DNA of 64,000 nt from the NCBI RefSeq assembly GCF_003605435.1, contig NZ_QXQB01000003.1, positions 744,001 through 808,000 of the forward strand, written 5' to 3'. Numbering within the stretch: position 1 is the stretch's first letter; each line of letters starts with the position of its first letter. Below, piece by piece: positions 25,837-34,389 of this stretch. The DNA is from Paenibacillus pinisoli (GTDB lineage: Bacteria; Bacillota; Bacilli; Paenibacillales; Paenibacillaceae). A model generated the notes under the pieces. It saw only the letters and a list, made by a program, of their open reading frames with translations. It was not told the origin of the DNA and did no database searches. The position numbers and the translations under genes are program-made.

Positions 25837-26915
25837 TACTCCACTACACCTTTCTCAATTTCCAGCAATGGGTTGCCCGAAGGAGTACTGGTTCCCGTGC
25901 CGGATGAACTGCTTGAACTGCTCGTACCGCTTGAATTGTTTGCGCTGCTCGTACCATCAGTTGCCGAAGGCTCTTGAGCCTGCACTTCGCCCAGTCTATC
26001 AATCATCTCCTGGCGTTCTTTCTCGGCATTTTCATATTTGGTTTTGCCTGTATCTATTTTTCCTGTAACTTCGCTTCGCCCAGCAGCTATTAAAGAAGCT
26101 TCGAGAACATCGATGTCGAATCGGCCTGCGTCGATCAGATCTCTCGCCGTATTGTTGATTGCGGCGTTCACCTTCGGCATTAGATTTGGATCTGCTGCCA
26201 TAATAGCCAGTATATTTTCCGGTACCGCGTAGTACGCTTCCGCCGGCTGCTGCATTCCCGGCTCCAGATACTTGGACAAATAGATCGATGCCCCCATCTT
26301 GGACTGTAGGAAATAGTCGATTAACGCAGCTTGATAATAGTGAATCTCCGTTTCATTCAGCTTCAGCTTAATGGTATTGTCATTAATCGCCTCAACCCGC
26401 TTATGCGGAAGCACAATGTAGTCTTCCCCTCTTGGGTAGATCAGCCTGAAATCAATATAATCTCCGACTTTAAGGCCAATCGGCATCACGCTTGCCACAA
26501 CGTCAAATTCCCGGACCGTATCATCGACGGGATCCTCCATCACTAAATCCATGGACAGCGGCGTGCCTGGAAGCAGGCCAATCCGATAGTACTTTCCGAT
26601 GATAGTCTCTGGATTAAGAACCAAACTCTGAGTAACAAAGGATTCCGGCAATTCGCGCTGCACCAAATCCTGCATCTGAATTTCTCTGCCTGCATACAGA
26701 TCGGTTACGCCATCCCCGACTGTCCATATATTGACCAGCGGGCCGATCCGATCAAGCTCCGCTTCCAAAACGGAAATTCTCGTCTCATAGGTCAGCTTCA
26801 TTTCTTCCATCTTTGGCTTCCAAATCATATAGTACTGGCCGATATTCGTTCCTATAAACAGAACTGCGACTCCAGCCCATATTAAAATGGTTTTCAGATT
26901 CCACTCAATTCTCAT
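25836..26915 (-). CDS. CpaB/SAF-domain pilus assembly protein
   Basis: 359 residues from the ATG at 26915, overlapping the upstream TGA. N-terminal membrane helix (ILIWAGVAVLFIGTNIGQYY), a short coiled coil, then a SAF-like domain with LYAGREIQMQDLVQRELPE, PGTPLSMDLV and a second domain with GLKVGDYIDFRLIYP, the pattern of CpaB/RcpC. A Ser/Gly/Thr-rich low-complexity tail (about 320-345) ends the protein. CpaB-type proteins are extracytoplasmic parts of Tad systems and may bind glycans. Placement directly before the TadZ-like genes fits. Confidence 0.78.
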   Translation of the reverse strand: MRIEWNLKTILIWAGVAVLFIGTNIGQYYMIWKPKMEEMKLTYETRISVLEAELDRIGPLVNIWTVGDGVTDLYAGREIQMQDLVQRELPESFVTQSLVLNPETIIGKYYRIGLLPGTPLSMDLVMEDPVDDTVREFDVVASVMPIGLKVGDYIDFRLIYPRGEDYIVLPHKRVEAINDNTIKLKLNETEIHYYQAALIDYFLQSKMGASIYLSKYLEPGMQQPAEAYYAVPENILAIMAADPNLMPKVNAAINNTARDLIDAGRFDIDVLEASLIAAGRSEVTGKIDTGKTKYENAEKERQEMIDRLGEVQAQEPSATDGTSSANNSSGTSSSSSSSGTGTSTPSGNPLLEIEKGVVE

Positions 26916-27727
26916 TCCTGCGTCCCCCAATAAAAGACCTTTAAACTGCCATCCAGCATAATTACTCTTGATTGGGCCCCATTTTTCTCCAAAACGTAGT
27001 CCACATAATAATCGCCATGATCAACCGTAACGATATTCCAGCCATCAAAACGTAAGGATTCCACATAAACAGCGCCTTGTTCAATAGTCGCGTTGTATGT
27101 AAAGGGAATTGATTTTTCAATTCCGAGGTTAAGACTTGTCGGGTTTATAAGTGTCGTATCTTCGATGTGTGAGAAATCAAGCACAGCATAACGAGGCGCA
27201 TCCAGTAATTTTTCATTGAATTTCTTGTTGTAAGCGGCCCATGATAGGCCTTCAAGTGAGGAATAAGCTGATTCGTCTACTTCGGCTCTAATCCACCAGT
27301 TTCCATCCGTTTCTATACCGAATTGTTGAATAGGAACTTGAGAACCGCCAGAGCGGACCTTCTTCTGAATATCTTCCGGATTTCCATAGAGCAAATAGAT
27401 ACTAATCTTGTTTGCTAGAGAAGAATCATAATCCTTCGATTCATTTTCGAGAAAATCTTCAACCCATTTCCCCATCATCTCGTTTTGATTAACATATAAA
27501 TCCATATTATTGTTAAATACACCATTAGATATTGTATTTATTATTCTTTCCATAACCTGTTCCTTGATTAAACCAATATCAGTCTGTTGATTTTGATTCG
27601 TCGCATGGAGTATCCCCTCGCTTTCCGCATTTCTGTCACCCCAATAATCTTTCAGAATCCATATAGACAGTGCCATAATCCCTATCAAAACTGGGATCCC
27701 AAGCCAATATCGTATACCCTTAGTCAT
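26912..27727 (-). CDS. Membrane-anchored extracellular protein, first gene of the pilus-like operon
   Basis: 271 residues from the ATG at 27727 (AGGTGG 4 bases upstream). One N-terminal membrane helix (YWLGIPVLIGIMALSIWIL) then an outside domain with several WxxxE-type aromatic strands and the C-terminal VIMLDGSLKVFYWG, suggesting a beta-rich fold. No family recognised. It is the most upstream gene of the operon, overlapping the CpaB-like gene by 4 bases. Confidence 0.7.
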   Translation of the reverse strand: MTKGIRYWLGIPVLIGIMALSIWILKDYWGDRNAESEGILHATNQNQQTDIGLIKEQVMERIINTISNGVFNNNMDLYVNQNEMMGKWVEDFLENESKDYDSSLANKISIYLLYGNPEDIQKKVRSGGSQVPIQQFGIETDGNWWIRAEVDESAYSSLEGLSWAAYNKKFNEKLLDAPRYAVLDFSHIEDTTLINPTSLNLGIEKSIPFTYNATIEQGAVYVESLRFDGWNIVTVDHGDYYVDYVLEKNGAQSRVIMLDGSLKVFYWGTQE

Positions 27728-28399
27728 GCAACCACCTGAACAGATAGCATATAGCAGGACAAAATACCCACAATAACCACCACTTCCATCCAAAGTTCAT
27801 CTAATTTCTATCCTAGGAAAGGTATTCTCGAAGTTCTTTTATGAAGAAATATTGTATAATAATACCTAGGTAGAGATTAGCATATTCAACCTATTGTTTC
27901 AAACGTTTTTTTGACATTAATCGGGACTATTCGATTATTTTCATGTATTCTCTCAGCTAATTTTGCCTAGTTTAAGAGACCTAAATACAAAAGATCCTCT
28001 CCACTTAATACATTTACATAATATTTTTCCATTTTAAGTAACAAGGACTTTAGTCACTATTTTCAACACTTCATAGCATTTTGTTGATATTTTGTTGATA
28101 CGGCTTACCATATAAAAAAGTCGCGTTATATGATGAGAGAACAGCCTTCTCTTCATTCATATAACGCGACTTCGCGTTAATCTTTATAGCTAAACCATAT
28201 AATTTAAAAAAAGTAATGATAATACGCTTTCTTACAACAAACTATCTTGTTTTTCATAAACATTCTGCCATTCTCATTTCCACTCCGTCATTCGGCAGAA
28301 AAAACAGATACTAAAGTCACTTTTCCATAAAACGACATATTTACTGATGTTTTTTAAGCTACTTGTTGTTTATTAGTTGTGAACTTTTAGAGAAATTAC
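27728..28399. other. A+T-rich intergenic region with terminator and promoter area
   Basis: About 670 bases without a convincing gene. It must hold the promoter of the pilus-like operon; a TATTATTATAC-like -10 area on the minus strand lies near 27855-27867, but no good -35 at 16-18 bases is visible, so I do not call it. CCTAGG occurs twice (27812-27817 and 27869-27874), flanked by GGTATT and AATACC in inverted order. An 11-base direct repeat (ATTTTGTTGAT) is adjacent to itself at about 28078-28099. The strong hairpin at 28118-28172 is listed separately. Confidence 0.5.
28112..28172 (-). terminator. Rho-independent terminator below the SleB-type gene
   Basis: Perfect 16-bp inverted arms at 28118-28133 and 28157-28172 (core GTCGCGTTATATGA) with a 23-base loop; on the minus strand the stem is followed by a run of six T. 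It ends transcription about 230 bases after the wall hydrolase gene and insulates the pilus-like operon. Confidence 0.85.
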
Positions 28400-29395
28400 T
28401 TATTTTGCAAAGCTATGATGCCCAATAGTCACAATGACATCCAGACTCGACCAGAACTCGCCTTTGGACACCTTCGGATTGAAGAAGTAGACGGCATCCT
28501 CCACGTTGTTCTTGCCGTTCAAGGCATCCTTGGCTGCGCGAAGCACGCTTGCATTCGGCTTGCTCTTGTCGAGCAGCCCGTTATGCGCCGGCGGGAATTG
28601 CTTGCCGGAGTAGATAACGCCCTTAACCGTATTCGGGAAGCGTGAGTCCTTCACCCGGTTCAGAATGACATTGGCGACAGCCAGCTGTCCTTCATACGAC
28701 TCATAGCCTGCCTCAACCTGCGTAATCTTGGCCAGCAGCGTCATATCCTCTTCTGTGAACGCCTTTGCTTTGTTCTTCAATATAGAGGGCATAACGACAC
28801 GCAATTTCGCGCCAGACTTAATCTCATCCTTCGCATCAAGGCCATTGCGCTCCAGCAGCTTTGCCTTGCCAAGCCCGGTTTCCTTTGCAATCTCGGCTAG
28901 CCCGTATTCCTCTGTGACGATTGCAGGCTCTACTGTTGTCAGCTCTGCCGTGTCCGTCTCCGCATCCCACTTCACATTGGCGTGAAGCAGCTCTGCTACA
29001 TAACGCAGCGGAATGTACATTTTGCCATCAGCCAGGAACGGTGTTTCCTCCAGCTTGTAGCGTCCTTCATTAAAGTACACCGTAGGCACTTCATTGCCTA
29101 ATACGATCGTATCGCCCAATAAGGTATGTATGGTCGCTTCTTCGTTCTTCTTATCCCATTTCACTTTCGCGCCGAACATCTCTGCCACTCGCGCAACGGG
29201 CATATAAATTCGTCCGTCCTGCTTCCGTACCGCTTCTATTATATCCACTGTTTCGTCATCCAGCTTGATTGTAATGCCCTTCGCGACCGGCGGTATATCC
29301 GCTGCCGCGACCGAAAGCGGTCCGACGCAAAGCAGCAGCATCGCAATGAATACCATAAGCGTGCGCCTGCCCATCGGCATGCTTCTTCTGATCAT
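28400..29395 (-). CDS. Secreted SleB-type cell wall hydrolase with stalk and LysM-like domains
   Basis: 331 residues from the ATG at 29395 (GGGAGG 5 bases upstream). Signal peptide (LMVFIAMLLLCVGPLSVAAA), then a 'copper amine oxidase N-terminal-like' stalk domain with its two typical YMPVARVAEMFGAKV / YIPLRYVAELLHANV strands, a LysM-like module (EIAKETGLGKAKLLERNGL) and a C-terminal hydrolase_2 (SleB/CwlJ) domain: AKITQVEAGYESYEGQLAVA contains the catalytic Glu context, followed by NVILNRVKD. The family cleaves peptidoglycan (spore cortex lytic enzymes and vegetative homologues). Monocistronic with its own terminator. The stalk plus LysM suggests wall attachment rather than spore cortex action alone. 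Confidence 0.9.
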   Translation of the reverse strand: MIRRSMPMGRRTLMVFIAMLLLCVGPLSVAAADIPPVAKGITIKLDDETVDIIEAVRKQDGRIYMPVARVAEMFGAKVKWDKKNEEATIHTLLGDTIVLGNEVPTVYFNEGRYKLEETPFLADGKMYIPLRYVAELLHANVKWDAETDTAELTTVEPAIVTEEYGLAEIAKETGLGKAKLLERNGLDAKDEIKSGAKLRVVMPSILKNKAKAFTEEDMTLLAKITQVEAGYESYEGQLAVANVILNRVKDSRFPNTVKGVIYSGKQFPPAHNGLLDKSKPNASVLRAAKDALNGKNNVEDAVYFFNPKVSKGEFWSSLDVIVTIGHHSFAK

Positions 29396-29672
29396 AGTAA
29401 CCTCCCGTTTCAATTGGAACCGTGCGGAACCTGTTATCCATGCTCTTCGCAGATTATATCACAGCTCTAAGCGCTTACAGGATTAACGTTTTCACAGAAT
29501 TGGCCATTTTTACGTCCAAATTGCGAAAAATTAGCCGCTTGCTTGTCCCGTTTCATGGAAATTACACCTTTTCGCGACGCAAAGCATCTTCCTTTATAGC
29601 ATTAACTTTTGGGCTTTCACGTTATTTCAATAGCAAAAAATCGATCCCAGCCCTTCAAATTCGTTCAGCTAA

Positions 29673-29700
29673 CAAAAAAGAGCCGCAGTGCGGCCCTCTT
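29673..29700 (-). terminator. Rho-independent terminator of the ANT(6)-like gene
   Basis: Stem of GAGGGCCGCA with TGCGGCTC and a two-base loop region, followed by TTTTTTG on the minus strand, ending 10 bases after the stop codon. Confidence 0.85.
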
Positions 29701-29709
29701 CCGTATACG

Positions 29710-30579
29710 CTACATGCTCTTGGCATCAGGACTCAGCTCTCTAACCCTTTGCCAGTAGGCGGTGACCGCCACATCCTCCTCCAAGGGATAGAGAAAATCA
29801 AGCTCGCCGGCCACATATTCGGCAGTCTCCCGGAACAACTCTCCCATTAAGAACAGCGCTTCCCAGACACTATCGTAGCTGCCTGCCGGATACGTCGCCA
29901 TCAGCTTCTGCCACCTCTCCTCCGGGATATAGCGGTCCAGGAACTTGCCGTTCTTGCCCACACTTAGCGTGAAATCGGTCCGAACCCCCGCTTCCCACTC
30001 CAGCATCTTCACCAGCATCGGCCGCATCAGATTGTTCAGATGGTCTTGGGCGTACAGGATTTCCTGCCTCCATAGCCCTTTGGCCACATACGTCGACACC
30101 CACCAGAACTCGTTGCAGCAGTCCGCATAAAACGCCGCCGACGGCCGCTTCACCCAATAATCGATGTCCGTCGACGGCGGCACATTAGGGAAGAGTCCAT
30201 CCTTATCAAGCAGAACCTGCATCAGCTTGTCTTCCTTCACATAATCGTCCTTCTCCTCGATCGGAATAAGCGTCATATCAATGCGGTTGCCGTCCTTGAA
30301 CAACATCAGATAAGAGAAGCGGTTGCCCAGATCCGGCGGGAACATCGCCATTGCCTCAGGCATCTGCATAATCAATCTCTCGCCGAAAGCATCAATCCAG
30401 TCCGGCTGGTCGATGTACGACTGCATATCCGTCACATGAAAGCTGATGTCATAATCCCGGAATAAGTCCTTGGGCACATTAGGATTTGTCCTGGAGCCCT
30501 CCAACGTGACGGCCCTTACCCGCTCATCCCCCTCGGCCATGCCCAGCACCAGATTCATCATTTCCTGTTCGCTTCTCAT
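29710..30579 (-). CDS. ANT(6)-type aminoglycoside 6-adenylyltransferase-like protein
   Basis: 289 residues, matching the 280-290 of AadK/ANT(6). The nucleotidyltransferase core is near the start: LEGSRTNPNVPKD (GS motif) and DYDISF with the two metal-binding Asp residues. The rest follows the family plan, with a helical C-terminal domain containing NEFWWVSTYVAKGLWR and a final YLEEDVAVTAYW-like helix. The family transfers AMP to streptomycin; chromosomal homologues often give weak or no resistance. Single gene, divergent from the pentapeptide gene, with its own terminator. Substrate cannot be read from sequence. Confidence 0.88.
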   Translation of the reverse strand: MRSEQEMMNLVLGMAEGDERVRAVTLEGSRTNPNVPKDLFRDYDISFHVTDMQSYIDQPDWIDAFGERLIMQMPEAMAMFPPDLGNRFSYLMLFKDGNRIDMTLIPIEEKDDYVKEDKLMQVLLDKDGLFPNVPPSTDIDYWVKRPSAAFYADCCNEFWWVSTYVAKGLWRQEILYAQDHLNNLMRPMLVKMLEWEAGVRTDFTLSVGKNGKFLDRYIPEERWQKLMATYPAGSYDSVWEALFLMGELFRETAEYVAGELDFLYPLEEDVAVTAYWQRVRELSPDAKSM

Positions 30580-30669
30580 TGTTCTCCTTCTCCTTCCACA
30601 ATTCGCCTCCCAATGAACTCTACTTCTGTGCTACCATAAATAAATACTAGTCCATGAAGGAGGCGCAAG

Positions 30670-31530
30670 ATGTCTCATCCCTATACAAGCTCTGCGAGCA
30701 GTTACTCCGCCCAGCTGCAAGCAGACTGCGAGCGCTGCTTCGGCTTATGCTGCACAGCGCTGCCGTTCTCCGCATCGGCAGACTTCGCCATCGACAAGGC
30801 AGCAGGGCAGCCCTGCACCAATCTGCAAGCGGACTACCGCTGCGGTGTTCACCGTGACCTGCGCAAGCTGGGCTTCAAGGGTTGTACCGTATACGACTGC
30901 TTCGGCGCGGGCCAGCATGTATCGCAGGTTACCTTCGAGGGGCGCGATTGGCGCAGCCATCCAGACCATGCACAACTGATGTTCGAGGTGTTCCCCGCCA
31001 TGTGGCAGCTGCATGAGCTGCTCTGGTACATGAACGAGGCGCTAACCCGTCCGGAAGCAGCCGAGATTCATAACGAGCTGCAAAGAGCGATTGCCGAGAC
31101 GGAACGGCTTGTGTCGCTCGACGCGGACTCCCTGCTGAAGGTAGACGTACCCGGCTGGCGGGCAGAGGTGAACCAGTTGCTGCTCCGCGCCAGCGAGCTT
31201 GTCCGTCAGAATGAGCTCCGCCGAATCAAGAACCCGAAGGGCGGACGCAGAAAGACATACGGACGAGGGGCCGACCTTATTGGCGCCAACCTGAAGGGCG
31301 CCGATCTGCGCGCGGCCAATCTGCGCGGCGCTTATCTGATCGCCGCCAATCTGAGAGATGCCGACTTGCGGTCGGCCGACCTCATTGGCGTAGACTTCCG
31401 AGATGCCGATCTGCGCGGCGCCGATCTATCAGGAAGCCTCTATCTCTCGCAAGCCCAGATGAACTCGGCAAGGGGCGATGCAGCAACCCGTATTCCGCCA
31501 ACGCTGACGCGGCCGGCCCACTGGAGCTAG
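30670..31530 (+). CDS. Pentapeptide-repeat protein with Cys-rich N-terminus
   Basis: 286 residues behind AAGGAGG. Residues 15-75 hold eight cysteines in spaced pairs ([22 protein letters not shown]), suggesting a metal site. A helical middle follows. Residues about 195-265 are pentapeptide repeats of the A(D/N)LxG form ([17 protein letters not shown]...), which fold as a right-handed quadrilateral beta helix. Such repeats mimic DNA in Qnr/MfpA proteins, but many have other roles. N-terminal Cys modules of this kind recur in similar Bacillota proteins; I do not know their function. Divergent from the ANT(6)-like gene, terminated at about 31591. Confidence 0.87.
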   Translation: MSHPYTSSASSYSAQLQADCERCFGLCCTALPFSASADFAIDKAAGQPCTNLQADYRCGVHRDLRKLGFKGCTVYDCFGAGQHVSQVTFEGRDWRSHPDHAQLMFEVFPAMWQLHELLWYMNEALTRPEAAEIHNELQRAIAETERLVSLDADSLLKVDVPGWRAEVNQLLLRASELVRQNELRRIKNPKGGRRKTYGRGADLIGANLKGADLRAANLRGAYLIAANLRDADLRSADLIGVDFRDADLRGADLSGSLYLSQAQMNSARGDAATRIPPTLTRPAHWS

Positions 31531-31553
31531 CGTATACAACTGGAACTAGCGTA

Positions 31554-31591
31554 TGCAGGCAACGAAAGTTTTCGCTGCCTGTCGCTTTTTC
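31554..31591 (+). terminator. Rho-independent terminator of the pentapeptide gene
   Basis: GCAGGCAACGAAA pairs with TTTCGCTGCCTG, followed by CGCTTTTT. The bases before it contain a small duplication (CTGGAGCTAGCGTAT / CTGGAACTAGCGTAT). Confidence 0.75.
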
Positions 31592-31613
31592 TGGGCTTAT
31601 ATCCCAATATCAT

Positions 31614-32450
31614 CTAAAGATCATGCTCATAGATTCTCTTCTCTTCATTCTTCAAATTCAAGGAATTCAAGGCGTCCACTACAATATCTCGAATCTGCCC
31701 ATCATGCCATAAAACGAAGTTTTGCTGAAGATCACGAACCATAGCCAACTTGGAAACTGCGGGGGCCGTACTCATATACCGCCTCAGCTCTTCGATATCC
31801 AGACTTTCATCTTTATGTACGTAATACGGAACATGGATCTCACCTTCCCCAAAGTTGCCGATCACGCCAAGCAAGTCCTGCGTCTTAGCGGCAACTCTTT
31901 CTTGGCGCTGCTGGGCTAAGTCCTCCAAATGCTGGTATGGGTTCTCGATATAAGGCAGCGAAATACGCTCCTTTACCAACCGGATAATATCATTTTTCTG
32001 CTGCACCTTTTCCTCCGATGGCCGGTAAGGCGACGCTTCCTCTTCCTCCCTCCAACGTTGCTTCGCTGCACGATAGTCCTCCTCCGTTGCGAAAGTATTG
32101 TAGAACAGCTCCTCGTCTGTCAGCACTATGCTCAGAAACTCCTTAATGTCGTTAGCTATGATTTTGGTAGGACCGTCAAAATCCATCGGACTGACGCATA
32201 CAACGGTCGCATGCTCCAAATCCTCCGCCATCCCAAAATCCGTCAGAAAGCCGTAATGAATGCCGTCCCCTCCAGTTGTGCCAAATACCACAACATCGCA
32301 AGGCGTATTGAAATATCGCATCGCGCCTAACTCCAAATAAAAATTCAGCCCCGTGTAAAAAGGCTCTTGCCCGCCTAATTCATCCTTCAGACGAATAAGC
32401 TCCTTCAAGGTAGGCGGCACCTCATACGAACCGTAGTTTCTATTTTTCAT
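31614..32450 (-). CDS. SUKH (SMI1/KNR4)-like protein, tentative
   Basis: 278 residues from the ATG at 32450, 6 bases after GGAG; an ATG 12 bases upstream is an alternative. The region FGTTGGDGIHYGFLTDFG, following a hydrophobic strand pair, resembles the central signature of SUKH domains, with an acidic ending. A long charged helical linker and a second alpha/beta segment follow. SUKH proteins are often immunity proteins of polymorphic toxins, but stand-alone copies are common in Bacillota and no toxin gene is adjacent. Convergent with the pentapeptide gene. Family call is weak. Confidence 0.7.
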   Translation of the reverse strand: MKNRNYGSYEVPPTLKELIRLKDELGGQEPFYTGLNFYLELGAMRYFNTPCDVVVFGTTGGDGIHYGFLTDFGMAEDLEHATVVCVSPMDFDGPTKIIANDIKEFLSIVLTDEELFYNTFATEEDYRAAKQRWREEEEASPYRPSEEKVQQKNDIIRLVKERISLPYIENPYQHLEDLAQQRQERVAAKTQDLLGVIGNFGEGEIHVPYYVHKDESLDIEELRRYMSTAPAVSKLAMVRDLQQNFVLWHDGQIRDIVVDALNSLNLKNEEKRIYEHDL

Positions 32451-32537
32451 CCCCGTCTCCATCCTTCTCCCGATTGAAGCTCTATACGTTACGCAGCTGC
32501 CACTGTACGGTAACGAGTTAGCAGCCCAGCGAGAATA

Positions 32538-32563
32538 GAAGCCGCCCTGAATAGGACGGCTTC
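32538..32563 (-). terminator. Terminator-like hairpin below the stalk-domain gene
   Basis: GAAGCCGTCC and GGGCGGCTTC form a 9-10-bp stem with a 6-base loop, followed on the minus strand by TATTCT. The U-tract is weak. Confidence 0.6.
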
Positions 32564-32568
32564 ACACT

Positions 32569-33714
32569 TTATTGATTTGACAGATCAAAAACATATTGCG
32601 TTATTACATTATCAATGAACAGATAATGCGCCAAAATCAGCTTGTTGTCTTTAATCTCAACAACTTTCAAACCGTCCCATCGACTGAACTCGTAGCCTAT
32701 TTTTTCAAGCGACTGAAAAATCCCCCAGGTTTCCTCATCCAATACCGCTTCTGCGAGCAGCGTCGTCTCCTTGGTATTCCGGTCAACAAGCGTCAGCCAC
32801 CCTGTACGCTCCGGCCGTACAACCATATAGTTGTCATCGAACCACTCAACTTGGTAGTCTTTATCCTCGTAGCCGGTCAAAGCTTTAAGGTCATGCTTGC
32901 CTACCAGTTCTCCTTCCAGATTCATTTCATAAAGCGTAGCACCGTCTATTAGAAGCGCATTGTTGTTAGCCGATCGTTCTATATTGTTATTTGGATGCCA
33001 ATAATAAAAGGTTCTAGTCTCAAGAGTAAGCTTTTGATTAGCAATCACTAATTTATAGATGACATTATTAAAACCGGGTTCCCCAAAACTATCGTAGACT
33101 TGCAGCACATGAACATTAGCCGACAATGATTCTACTGTAAACTCCGATGAGCCGAGCACCTCAGCCTTTGTATCCGCAATCAGCTTGGCAGAGTCCGCGT
33201 TGCTCGCGCTGTATAGCTTGCCGTTCGTCTTTTCCAGCCAGTAGCTGGTTGCGTCTTGAGTTGTGTATATGTACTTGGTTTCCATCGTGATATTTACACG
33301 GCGTTCCTTCTCATGCCAGTCGACCTGGGCTCCAAACGCTTCGCTAATGAATCGAACCGGCACATAGACAACGCCGTTTTTGTTATAAGGGACAGTCCTT
33401 AGTTCCACATTTTTGCCATTAACCTTCGCTTGCTTGCTGCCTAGCGCCAGCTCGATGCGCGCCTGCGGATTCGTGATGACGATACGCTTGCCCTCCGGAA
33501 TCCAGGTCGTCTTGCTGTTCAGCAGGTTGCCGATTTCCCTCAGCGGCAATTGTGTCGTACCGTTCTGAAGAATAGGCGGATTCTGAAGCTCTACCTCTCC
33601 GTTATTGTGAGTAACGGTAACCGGCTTTCCGGCCGCATCAGCTTCCCCAGGCCAGACTGTTGCCATTAAGGCAACGGACAGCATCAGTGCGAGTACCCAT
33701 TTGCTTTGTTTCAT
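32569..33714 (-). CDS. Secreted stalk-domain (copper amine oxidase-like N-terminal) surface protein
   Basis: 381 residues from the ATG at 33714, with GGAGG 8 bases upstream. Signal peptide (WVLALMLSVALMATVWPGEADA) then a stalk domain with PLREIGNLLNSKTTW and VPVRFISEAFGAQVDW, the twin-strand marks of this domain, widespread in Paenibacillus surface proteins. Residues 150-381 are a beta-rich region with repeated YWxxxxN/ NxLLIDGATLY patterns that look like a propeller or DUF5050-like fold; no catalytic motif seen. Monocistronic. Function unknown. Confidence 0.82.
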   Translation of the reverse strand: MKQSKWVLALMLSVALMATVWPGEADAAGKPVTVTHNNGEVELQNPPILQNGTTQLPLREIGNLLNSKTTWIPEGKRIVITNPQARIELALGSKQAKVNGKNVELRTVPYNKNGVVYVPVRFISEAFGAQVDWHEKERRVNITMETKYIYTTQDATSYWLEKTNGKLYSASNADSAKLIADTKAEVLGSSEFTVESLSANVHVLQVYDSFGEPGFNNVIYKLVIANQKLTLETRTFYYWHPNNNIERSANNNALLIDGATLYEMNLEGELVGKHDLKALTGYEDKDYQVEWFDDNYMVVRPERTGWLTLVDRNTKETTLLAEAVLDEETWGIFQSLEKIGYEFSRWDGLKVVEIKDNKLILAHYLFIDNVITQYVFDLSNQ

Positions 33715-33810
33715 CCTTAATTCCTCCATCGCCAAAAAATACGCTCTCTAGTTAAACGCCCAAAATCAGTAAAAGGTTTCCTTTTTAGGAGTTGTTTTTC
33801 ACACTCCATA

Positions 33811-33839
33811 GAAAAAAGGCAGCCCATTAGAGCTGCCTT
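33811..33839 (-). terminator. Rho-independent terminator beyond the 50-bp repeat array
   Basis: AAGGCAGC / GCTGCCTT stem with an 8-base loop and six T on the minus strand. It lies after the repeat array in the direction of the NRPS operon, so read-through transcripts from that operon would carry the repeats. Confidence 0.85.
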
Positions 33840-33868
33840 AGTATAAATAGATAATGGACACAACGACA

Positions 33869-34330
33869 ATTCACTCTATTCGCCGACTCCGCACCTGTAA
33901 CGCCGCCTCACATCGCTATTTCGCTCTATTCGCCAATTCAGCACCTGTAACGCCGCCATACAACGCTATTTCGCTCTATTCGCCGATTCCGCACCTGTAA
34001 CGCTGCTACGCAACGCTAATTCGCTCTATTCGCCGATTCCGCACCTGTAACGCCGCCACACATCGCTAATCCGCTCTATTCGCCGATTTCGCACCTGTAA
34101 CGCCGCCATACAACGCTAATTCACTCTATTCACCGATTTCACACCTGTAACGCCGCCACACATCGCTAATTCGCTCTATTCGCCAATTCAGCACCTGTAA
34201 CGCCGCCACACATCGCTAATTCGCTCTATTCGCCGATTCCGCACCTGTAACGCCGCTACACAATGCTATTTCACTCTATTCGCCCATTCAGCACCTGTAA
34301 CGCCGCCACGCAACGCTAATTCGCTCCTTC
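33869..34330. repeat. 50-bp tandem repeat array, nine units
   Basis: Unit of exactly 50 bases; the invariant core GCACCTGTAACGCCGC-like block recurs at 33891, 33941, 33991, 34041, 34091, 34141, 34191, 34241 and 34291 without any length change. Other fixed parts are CTCTATTCGCC and a variable CA(A/C/T)CGCTA(A/T)T. Substitutions are mostly between a few alternatives (GATTCC, AATTCA, GATTTC), which suggests old duplication with some conversion. No open frame is maintained in it, 50 being no multiple of 3. Function unknown. Confidence 0.95.
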
Positions 34331-34345
34331 TGCCCTCTCGCTTTC

Positions 34346-34376
34346 CAAAAAAGCACGGCCACCTGCAAGAGAAGGC
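34346..34376 (-). terminator. Possible terminator of the biosynthetic operon
   Basis: On the minus strand a CAGGCC...GGCCGTG imperfect stem ends in a run of six T, 14-45 bases after the thioesterase stop codon. Stem pairing is imperfect. Confidence 0.5.
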
Positions 34377-34389
34377 CTGGAGCCGCTTA

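Noticed and set aside
29673..29700. Possible small RNA from the hairpin after the SleB gene
   Set aside because: The stem with T-run 10 bases after the ANT(6)-like stop is fully explained as a terminator.
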